Source of the DNA: Proteobacteria bacterium UBA3413
Lineage (GTDB): Bacteria; Pseudomonadota; Gammaproteobacteria; Magnimaribacterales; D2472
Direction of reading: 5' to 3'
DNA length: 5,440 bases
Assembly (NCBI GenBank): GCA_002358345.1
Contig: DEOR01000018.1
Location: forward strand, 8,682-14,121
The notes beneath the pieces are model-generated. The model was not told the DNA's origin, did no database searches, and was given only the letters and a program-made list of their open reading frames with translations. Shown piece by piece: positions 1-5,440 of the stretch. The position numbers and the translations under genes are program-made. Every line of letters starts with the position of its first letter. The first letter of the stretch is position 1.

Positions 1-2363
1 GTAAATAAGAGGCTCCTGATTTGTATTTTAGATTTATCCAACCCATCTTGTTCCAAGCAAGAAACTGGCACAGTGATTGTTTCCCAAGAATTTATTTTGC
101 TGGATGGGAGCTCAACTGTGCCTTGACAAGCCTCTCCACATGTAACATTAAAAAATAACGGTGCGCCTTCCGTATGATTAATTTTCATAATAATCTCATA
201 ATAAGGCGATTTCATGGGCGTGAGATCAAGCGCAGATTTGGTTGACACTCCAAAACCTTGCATGACATCACTTTCATTGAAAATAAAATTTTTCGCATCG
301 TCTTGCCTAAGATGGTCAAATCTTGAGATTAAAATTTTCTTGTCGAGGCTAGAGAATTCATCTGCAGAGACAAACTCAGGGCCAGATTTAGACAAGATAA
401 ATTCTTGGCCTGGTATAGTAGCAGCACCCAAGAAAATATTCACAGATTCTATTTTTCTACTGGGTCTTTCCAAGGCGATATTTGGCAGATTAGTCTTAGA
501 TTCATAATTCAGACCATAGCCCAACGGAAACAAGGGATCATAGAATTCATTGTGACTGTTCAGCACTCCCTGAGTCTTAAGTTTTGGCCAGGAGAATGAA
601 AGCTTGCCCTGGAAATCAAATTGCATCTCGTCATCTTTTAAGAATATAACATCAGAGATGCCTTCCACTGCAGTACCCGGTAACCAAGCTGCTACAAAAG
701 CTTCAGAGGCGTTGATGTATTGATTGACCTCCAAGGGTCTGCCAGAAAGAAATAAGCTCACGACCGGGATATCCATAGCTGCTAATGCTGATAATATTGG
801 TAAATATGTAGGGTCAGTGGCTGTAAATGAAACATTCTTAAGATCCCCCAACATTTCTGCATAAGGCTCCTCTCCAAATACACCAATCACATAATCAGGG
901 TCGTTTGTAAAGTTACCATTGGTTGAAAATTCAATGGATCCGCCAGCCAAGGTAACAACTTCTTCCAAGGATTCAAAAATAGTCTTAGTATTTATAAAAT
1001 CAGAGTTCTTGTTTTCTCTCCCCTGCCATGTAATGGTCCAACCCCCTGTTTGCGAAGAAATATTATTTGCAGCCTCGCCAATGACTCCAATGTGACCGAC
1101 TGGATTCAATGGAAGCATTTGATTGTTATTTTTTAGCAGCACCAAGGATTCTCGAACTGCTTGCCTGGCAAGCGCCAAGTGGTCAGGGTGACCCAGATAA
1201 TTGCCTTTAAACTCATGAGGAACTCTGCCATCCAGTAAACCCATTCTAGATTTAACCGTCAGTATTCTCTTGACAGCATCATCTAATCTTTCACTTGAAA
1301 TTTCACCAGATTTTACTTGTCTGATCGTATTCTTTAACAACAGTTTCCAGTCTTCGGGCACCATGAACATATCAACCCCAGCATTAAAAGCTTGGGCGCA
1401 ATTCACATTGGAGCAATTTTCAACTTGCCCATGGCCATTCCAGTCCCCAACGACGAAGCCATCAAATTGCATTTGATCTTTGAGTATTCCGGTTAAGAGC
1501 TCTTTATCTCCATGCATTTTGCTGCCATTGATTGAATTAAAACTAGCCATCACTGTTTGAGCACATGCATCTAAAGCCTTAAAATAAGGATGCCCATGAA
1601 TCCCTCTAAGCTCTGCTTCAGAGACTACAACATTTCCTTGATCAACCCCATTGAGTGTTCCTCCATCTCCCATAAAGTGCTTGGCTGTGGCAATGACATG
1701 GTTTTGATCTAAAAACTCAAGGCCCTCACCCTGCAAACCAAGAATCATTGCGTGGCCAAGCTTTGAAACTAACTCAGGATTTTCAGAGAATCCTTCATAG
1801 GTTCTTCCCCAACGATCGTCCTGAGGTACAGCAATGGTTGGGGCAAAAGTCCAAGCGACGCCGGTAGAGAGAACTTCCAAGGCAATAGCCTCGCCGATGT
1901 CTTTAAGCAAAGCAGCATTCCCCGTAGCGCCCAGCCCAATATTGTGAGGAAACAAAGTAGCGCCAATGAGATTGTTGTGGCCATGAACCGCGTCAGTGCC
2001 CCATAATATCGGAATTTTGATTCCATCGATTTCTACAGAGGCATCATAAAATTCCTGACTAAGTTTTTTCCAATCATCTGCGGTGCTGTACTTGTCTCCG
2101 TTAGGCGATGTATTGCCTCCATTGAGAACTGATCCAATGTGAAATTTATTTACATCGGCTGGAGTGATAAAATCTAAGTCACCCTGCATGATTTGACCAA
2201 CCTTTTGCTCAATAGACATTTGCGAGAGGAGCTTATTAATAAGCCCATCGTTAGCTTCATAGGAGTATTTACATGTATTGCTCCTGGACCAATCCTCTTG
2301 CGCGATAATGCTAAAAGAAAAAACTAATGAAAGAATAAATAAATTAATGTGTACTTTTTGCAT
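1..2363 (-). CDS. Secreted glycoside hydrolase family 3 beta-glucosidase / exo-beta-glucanase, ExoP-like (3' end outside window)
   Basis: The frame is open without stops from the ATG at 2363 to the left edge, giving 787 residues with no stop codon reached. It should remove glucose from the non-reducing ends of beta-glucans or their oligosaccharides, probably in the periplasm or outside the cell. Residues 1-21 look like a Sec signal peptide (Lys3, hydrophobic core, likely cut after SIIA); no lipobox is present. The N-terminal TIM barrel (about 40-375) carries DAVHGHN (124-130), DRWGR (183-187), KHF (228-230) and GDW, with the expected nucleophile Asp307. The C-terminal alpha/beta domain (about 405-620) carries GEEPYAEMLGD, with likely acid/base Glu503, and ends at DPLFPLGYGL (609-618). 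A further ExoP-type C-terminal beta domain follows (about 640-787), with Cys742, Cys746 and Cys769. By family length perhaps 25-60 residues are missing. Exact substrate (beta-1,3, beta-1,4 or mixed) cannot be read from sequence; the GH3 assignment is very secure. Confidence 0.95.
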   Translation of the reverse strand, partial: MQKVHINLFILSLVFSFSIIAQEDWSRSNTCKYSYEANDGLINKLLSQMSIEQKVGQIMQGDLDFITPADVNKFHIGSVLNGGNTSPNGDKYSTADDWKKLSQEFYDASVEIDGIKIPILWGTDAVHGHNNLIGATLFPHNIGLGATGNAALLKDIGEAIALEVLSTGVAWTFAPTIAVPQDDRWGRTYEGFSENPELVSKLGHAMILGLQGEGLEFLDQNHVIATAKHFMGDGGTLNGVDQGNVVVSEAELRGIHGHPYFKALDACAQTVMASFNSINGSKMHGDKELLTGILKDQMQFDGFVVGDWNGHGQVENCSNVNCAQAFNAGVDMFMVPEDWKLLLKNTIRQVKSGEISSERLDDAVKRILTVKSRMGLLDGRVPHEFKGNYLGHPDHLALARQAVRESLVLLKNNNQMLPLNPVGHIGVIGEAANNISSQTGGWTITWQGRENKNSDFINTKTIFESLEEVVTLAGGSIEFSTNGNFTNDPDYVIGVFGEEPYAEMLGDLKNVSFTATDPTYLPILSALAAMDIPVVSLFLSGRPLEVNQYINASEAFVAAWLPGTAVEGISDVIFLKDDEMQFDFQGKLSFSWPKLKTQGVLNSHNEFYDPLFPLGYGLNYESKTNLPNIALERPSRKIESVNIFLGAATIPGQEFILSKSGPEFVSADEFSSLDKKILISRFDHLRQDDAKNFIFNESDVMQGFGVSTKSALDLTPMKSPYYEIIMKINHTEGAPLFFNVTCGEACQGTVELPSSKINSWETITVPVSCLEQDGLDKSKIQIRSLLF

Positions 2364-2368
2364 TCTAT

Positions 2369-2373
2369 CTCCT
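2369..2373 (-). promoter_or_regulatory. Ribosome binding site of the GH3 gene
   Basis: AGGAG on the minus strand lies five bases before the ATG at 2363. It sits in the 17-base gap after the 6-phosphogluconolactonase stop codon. It supports both the chosen start and independent translation initiation of the GH3 gene. It is the only strong Shine-Dalgarno sequence seen at the three internal gene starts of this operon. Confidence 0.75.
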
Positions 2374-2380
2374 GGGTTAA

Positions 2381-3016
2381 TTAAAAGTTGATGTCAGAAA
2401 ACTCTATGTCGAGCTTTGATTGATTTAATAGATAATAAAGTGGCAAGCGATTATCGCTCATTGCATGGTCTACAAGCTTCCGCTTGGAAAGGCTTGAAAC
2501 CAAAAGGATGCATCTGTGAGCATTTAGCAGCAAAGACATATTCATGGTCTTTCTTAGATGCATTGGATCTCCGAGAGTAATCTCTGAGGTGAATATTTCA
2601 TGAGGACCATCGGCATTAAATAATCTGTCTAGATCAAGCAAGTCAGGAAACAGCGAGGCAAAATGACCATCCAGACCCATGCCCAGAAGAACAACATTAA
2701 AAGGTAGCTCCAGTTGAGATACGCTTAGCGAAGGATGTATTAAAGAAATATAATGGGCTGCCTTGGCTTCGTTAATTAAAAGGTGCTCCTTGATAAGCTG
2801 CTCATTGGAATGCTCGTGAGTTACATCCACCAAACGATCGTCACCTAGGATGATAGTTACCTTGGTCCATTGAATGGGGATTAGACTTAAATGAGCAAAA
2901 ATATCTAGGGGGCTGCTGCCGCCAGGGACCACTAGGGTCGCATGTCCAACTTGATTAATTCCCAACGCTAAGGAATGAGCGATAGACTGAGCAATTTTTA
3001 AATTAGTATCCTTCAC
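2381..3016 (-). CDS. pgl: 6-phosphogluconolactonase (DevB/SOL family)
   Basis: This cytoplasmic enzyme hydrolyses 6-phospho-D-glucono-1,5-lactone to 6-phosphogluconate, the step after glucose-6-phosphate dehydrogenase in the oxidative pentose phosphate and Entner-Doudoroff pathways. The 211-residue product shows the family signatures in order: VVPGGSSP (29-36, usually SGGSTP), GDDR (58-61, usually GDER), SNEQL (70-74), LLGMGLDGHFASLFP (110-124, with the expected catalytic His118) and a basic stretch around R155-K156. The start is GTG, one base after the glucokinase TGA. An in-frame TAA at 3034-3032 with no ATG, GTG or TTG between rules out a longer form. The protein is slightly short at the N-terminus against the usual 220-240 residues, lacking the expected first beta strand. 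No Shine-Dalgarno is visible, so translation is probably coupled to glk. Function is confident; the exact N-terminus is less so. Confidence 0.92.
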   Translation of the reverse strand: MKDTNLKIAQSIAHSLALGINQVGHATLVVPGGSSPLDIFAHLSLIPIQWTKVTIILGDDRLVDVTHEHSNEQLIKEHLLINEAKAAHYISLIHPSLSVSQLELPFNVVLLGMGLDGHFASLFPDLLDLDRLFNADGPHEIFTSEITLGDPMHLRKTMNMSLLLNAHRCILLVSSLSKRKLVDHAMSDNRLPLYYLLNQSKLDIEFSDINF

Positions 3017-3017
3017 T

Positions 3018-3971
3018 TCAGCTGGTTTTTTTTAAGAACATTTGGTTGAAGTAACTTAGATTTCCATGCAGACAGGTCATCTCTCTTTCAATTAAAAAAA
3101 TAGAGATATTTTCCAAGATTTCTGAATGCATTGGCTTGCGATTTAATAAAAAATTTTCTCTAAATGTGGTGGCATCAATAAACTGCATTAACGATCTCAT
3201 GAGCCCGCCCGCAAAATAAATACCATTGCCTGGCATGTAAATCAATGCTAGCTCGGAGAGCACTTGAGGCAAACAAATTAAAAACTGATCAATTGATTTT
3301 TGAGCAAGTGTGTCGCTTTCGTAGGTCGATACAATATCTTCGGGGCTCTTGATCAATCCGGAGAATTCTTTATAGATATTTGAAATTCCTCTGCCAGAAA
3401 TTAAATCTTCCAGCACATGAAAATCCTTGGATGCCTTTAATCCTGATTTCATCATCATAGAATCAATGGAGAAGGTGCTATTCCCTATTTCTGTGGGCAG
3501 CACCGTGTGATTGTCGACTACAAGAGCGGCTCCAAGACCTGTGCCAGGACCAAGAATTAACGCAGTTTTGTTAAAATCTTTTCCTGGAGCGATTAGTGTC
3601 ATGTCGCCCTCATCAAATAAACTTAAGCTATAACCAATAGACTCCCAATCATTTAAAATATGGCAGGAGGAGACATTAAATTTCTCCAAAATATCTTTAG
3701 CATTAAGCGTAAAATCACGATTGGTCATGCGGATTGTATCGTTCATTTTTGGCCCGGCAACGGAGAAAACTATATGATCAATTAAGGGGTCTTGCAAAAG
3801 AAAATTTGCAATCAGGTCATCAAAAGATTTTAAACAACTAGTATTTTCTTTTTGAGGGTTTATTAAAATACTAGAATTAATATTTGCTGAACATGTTCTA
3901 ACATTTGTTCCGCCTATATCAACAAGAAGTATCTTTGCAACTGCGGGCAGTATTTTTGGGTTTGTTACCAT
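3018..3971 (-). CDS. glk: Glucokinase (Glk family, PF02685 type)
   Basis: The enzyme phosphorylates cytoplasmic glucose with ATP to glucose-6-phosphate. The 317-residue product is close to E. coli Glk (321). Motifs in order: the phosphate-binding DIGGTN (18-23); AGP...MTN (about 73-84); LNDWE with the expected catalytic Asp108 and sugar-contacting Asn107; GPGTGLG (141-147); EIGN (161-164); EDLISGRG with Glu188; and FAGG (253-256). Glu161 and Glu188 match E. coli Glu157 and Glu187, but the position of sugar-binding His160 (motif EGGH) is Asn164. I chose the ATG at 3971, which overlaps the transporter stop (ATGGTAA) and gives a normal family N-terminus. An in-frame TTG at 3992 would add seven residues and has no better ribosome site. 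The next gene starts one base after the TGA. With an importer upstream and no PTS gene in view, Glk is the logical entry kinase. Native sugar specificity is inferred, given the altered motif. Confidence 0.92.
   Translation of the reverse strand: MVTNPKILPAVAKILLVDIGGTNVRTCSANINSSILINPQKENTSCLKSFDDLIANFLLQDPLIDHIVFSVAGPKMNDTIRMTNRDFTLNAKDILEKFNVSSCHILNDWESIGYSLSLFDEGDMTLIAPGKDFNKTALILGPGTGLGAALVVDNHTVLPTEIGNSTFSIDSMMMKSGLKASKDFHVLEDLISGRGISNIYKEFSGLIKSPEDIVSTYESDTLAQKSIDQFLICLPQVLSELALIYMPGNGIYFAGGLMRSLMQFIDATTFRENFLLNRKPMHSEILENISIFLIEREMTCLHGNLSYFNQMFLKKTS
3026..3033 (-). repeat. A8 homopolymer at the glk/pgl junction
   Basis: Eight consecutive A (minus strand) cover the last Leu-Lys-Lys-Thr codons of glk, seven to eight bases before its TGA. 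The pgl frame is open from base 3031 downstream, so removal of one A (or a +1 ribosomal slip) would join Glk in frame to 6-phosphogluconolactonase, passing through Pro-Ala-Glu into the GTG start codon. Whether any slippage occurs is unknown. Confidence 0.55.
3965..3971 (-). other. Transporter/glk stop-start overlap (ATGGTAA)
   Basis: The glk ATG (3971-3969) and the transporter TAA (3967-3965) share a seven-base overlap in different frames. No Shine-Dalgarno is visible in the 20 bases upstream, which are AT-rich. This arrangement is typical of translational coupling, in which ribosomes ending on the transporter reinitiate on glk. Confidence 0.7.
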
Positions 3972-5440
3972 AATAAAAAGTAAATAATGCAAAGAATTGC
4001 AATAACGACACCGCTATTGATATTAAAAGCTTTTGATGTGGAAAAATCTATGTTGTTAAGATTAATAGCTTTGGGCTGATCAGCATGTCCTTGAAACAAG
4101 GCTGTGATATAACAGCCCAGCCCTGATAAAAAGAACACGACACCCATTCTATGAATATAAGCAAAGTCAGGAAAAATATTGCTTATGAAGATAGAAAGAG
4201 CCAATGAGAGAATGGCCGCAACAAGAACTGACATGGTTGTTGCTTTCTTCCAGAAGAGCGCAACCAAGAAAATTACAAGGATGCCTGGGGTGAATAAGCC
4301 AGTGAACTCTTGAATATACTGAAACAACGAATCAAAGCTATCGAGCAATGGCGCAATAAAGACTGCAACTACTAAACCCACTACTACGGCTATTCTGCCA
4401 GTCTTGATTAGGTTCGCTTGGCTCACCTCGTTAGGCGAAAAAGATCTATATATATCCATGGTAAAAATTGTACCTATGCTATTGGTCATGGAGGCCAGTG
4501 ATGACACAATTGCGGCAATCAAAGCAGCAAATGTTAATCCCAGAAGCCCATGAGGAAGCAAAGTCATCATGCTTGGGTAGGCTTGATCTGATTTCACTAT
4601 ATTGGGAATTAATTGCATTTCCATAGCCATGGCTGCACATATACCAGGCAAAACAATAACGATCGGCATTAGTAATTTTAAGTAAGCTGCAAACATCACA
4701 CCTTTTTGAGCTTCTCGAAGAGATTTTGCACCCAAGGCACGCTGCGTAATGTATTGGTTAAAGCCCCAATACGAAAAATGTCCAATCCAAACACCTGCGC
4801 CAATTAGAATCCAAATGCCAGGCAGGTTATTGTATGAGGGATTGTCAGGCGAAAGAATCATATCGAACTTCTCTGGCATTGCATTGAAAACAATCGCTAG
4901 GCCTTGGAAAACTCCCCCCGAGCCAGCAATCTGATTCAAGGCGATATAAAGAACTGCAAATCCACCAAAAATTAATAAAACAACTTGGACTATGTCTGTC
5001 ATAGCAACAGCTTTAAGGCCTCCAGATAAAGAATAAGCCAATGCAAACATCGCTAATAAAATACAGCCGTATAAAGGCTCAAGACCGGTCAAAGCATTAA
5101 TTGCAAGCGCTCCAAGCCATAGAACAGTTGTTAAATTAATAAAGACGTAAATAATGAGCCAGAAAAACGAGAGGACCAAACTCACCCTTTTGTCGAAACG
5201 TTGTTCTAAAAATTGAGGCATGGTGTAAATTTTCTTCTCAAGAAATAAGGGTAAAAAATATTTTGCCATTACTATTAAGGCCACTGCTGCAGTTAATTCC
5301 CATACAGCGATTGCCATGCCAACTACAAAGCCTTGACCTGACATACCAATGATCTGCTCAGCAGAGATGTTCGCAGCTATTAAGGAGGCTCCTATAGCCC
5401 ACCAAGGCAGAGACCTGCCTGCAAGGAAGTAGTCCTCAGA
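3965..5440 (-). CDS. sglT: Sodium/glucose (sugar) symporter, SSS family, vSGLT-like (5' end outside window)
   Basis: The inner-membrane protein imports a hexose, by context glucose, driven by the Na+ gradient. The frame is open from the right edge to TAA at 3967, giving 491 residues; about 40 N-terminal residues are missing, so the whole protein should be near 530 (vSGLT is 543). It starts at SEDYFLAGRSLPWW, just before TM1, and should hold most of the roughly 14 helices, only the first lying outside. Compared with vSGLT as I remember it, numbering from the first residue visible: LIAANISAEQ (20-29), Glu48, YWGFNQY (224-230), AAIVSSLASM (309-318) and FQYIQEFTG (373-381) are retained, so the Na2 site (Ala22, Ile25, Ala310, Ser313, Ser314) is intact. 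Several sugar-site positions differ (Trp47, Ala51, His221, Gln286). A periplasmic loop after the LPGI motif (about 264-267) is around a dozen residues shorter. An internal Met at 5344 is not the start. Family assignment is secure; glucose as substrate is inferred from glk and the GH3 gene. Confidence 0.94.
   Translation of the reverse strand, partial: SEDYFLAGRSLPWWAIGASLIAANISAEQIIGMSGQGFVVGMAIAVWELTAAVALIVMAKYFLPLFLEKKIYTMPQFLEQRFDKRVSLVLSFFWLIIYVFINLTTVLWLGALAINALTGLEPLYGCILLAMFALAYSLSGGLKAVAMTDIVQVVLLIFGGFAVLYIALNQIAGSGGVFQGLAIVFNAMPEKFDMILSPDNPSYNNLPGIWILIGAGVWIGHFSYWGFNQYITQRALGAKSLREAQKGVMFAAYLKLLMPIVIVLPGICAAMAMEMQLIPNIVKSDQAYPSMMTLLPHGLLGLTFAALIAAIVSSLASMTNSIGTIFTMDIYRSFSPNEVSQANLIKTGRIAVVVGLVVAVFIAPLLDSFDSLFQYIQEFTGLFTPGILVIFLVALFWKKATTMSVLVAAILSLALSIFISNIFPDFAYIHRMGVVFFLSGLGCYITALFQGHADQPKAINLNNIDFSTSKAFNINSGVVIAILCIIYFLLW

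Noticed and set aside
214..507. Plus-strand open frame of 97 codons
   Set aside because: It lies wholly antisense to the C-terminal part of the GH3 gene, has no recognisable motif or ribosome site, and the opposite frame is clearly conserved protein.
405..1476. Other plus-strand open frames (405-599 and 1270-1476)
   Set aside because: Both are short, antisense to GH3 coding sequence and show no protein family features.
1769..2026. Minus-strand open frame of 85 codons inside the GH3 gene
   Set aside because: It is a shifted-frame shadow of the GH3 catalytic barrel; the GH3 frame shows DAVHGHN and DRWGR across the same bases.
2364..2380. Possible terminator or promoter between pgl and the GH3 gene
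   Set aside because: The gap is only 17 bases, shows no hairpin with a U-run, and is largely taken up by the ribosome binding site.
3969..3992. TTG codon at 3992 as the glucokinase start
   Set aside because: It would add seven hydrophobic residues before the normal family N-terminus, has no Shine-Dalgarno, and an ATG overlapping the transporter stop fits better.
4749..4934. Plus-strand open frame of 61 codons
   Set aside because: It is antisense to transmembrane segments of the symporter; composition follows from the opposite strand.
1..5440. A novel defence, mobile or CRISPR-like system
   Set aside because: All coding space is explained by four recognisable sugar-metabolism genes; I saw no direct or inverted repeat arrays, integrase, transposase or unexplained gene.

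Overview
The window holds one tightly packed operon on the minus strand, transcribed from right to left. It carries four protein-coding genes and no RNA genes, mobile elements, CRISPR arrays or intergenic stretch longer than 17 bases. The two outer genes run off the window edges. Base composition is moderately AT-rich (about 40% GC by eye). The transporter is closely similar to the Vibrio sodium/sugar symporter vSGLT, the kinase belongs to the E. coli Glk family, and the glycosidase resembles the marine Pseudoalteromonas ExoP type. Together with the overlapping genes this suggests a marine gammaproteobacterium, possibly one with a streamlined genome. The taxonomic guess is inference and no narrower lineage can be supported.

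Layout in transcription order: (1) 5440-3965, a Na+/sugar symporter of the SSS family whose N-terminal 40 or so residues lie outside the window; (2) 3971-3018, glucokinase, whose start codon overlaps the transporter stop; (3) 3016-2381, 6-phosphogluconolactonase with a GTG start one base after the glucokinase stop; (4) 2363-1, a secreted family 3 beta-glucosidase/exo-beta-glucanase whose last residues lie off the left edge.

The genes form a coherent glucose-scavenging route. The exported GH3 enzyme releases glucose from beta-glucans or cello-/laminari-oligosaccharides outside the cytoplasm, the symporter imports glucose with Na+, and Glk makes glucose-6-phosphate. After Zwf (not in the window), 6-phosphogluconolactonase feeds the Entner-Doudoroff or pentose phosphate pathway. 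The promoter and any operator must lie upstream, beyond base 5440.

I found no evidence of a previously undescribed system. The points worth a second look are at residue level (a His-to-Asn change in the glucokinase sugar-binding motif, and several substitutions in the transporter sugar site) and at gene junctions (an A8 tract at the glk/pgl boundary where a one-base slip would fuse the two proteins, and two starts without visible Shine-Dalgarno sequences).
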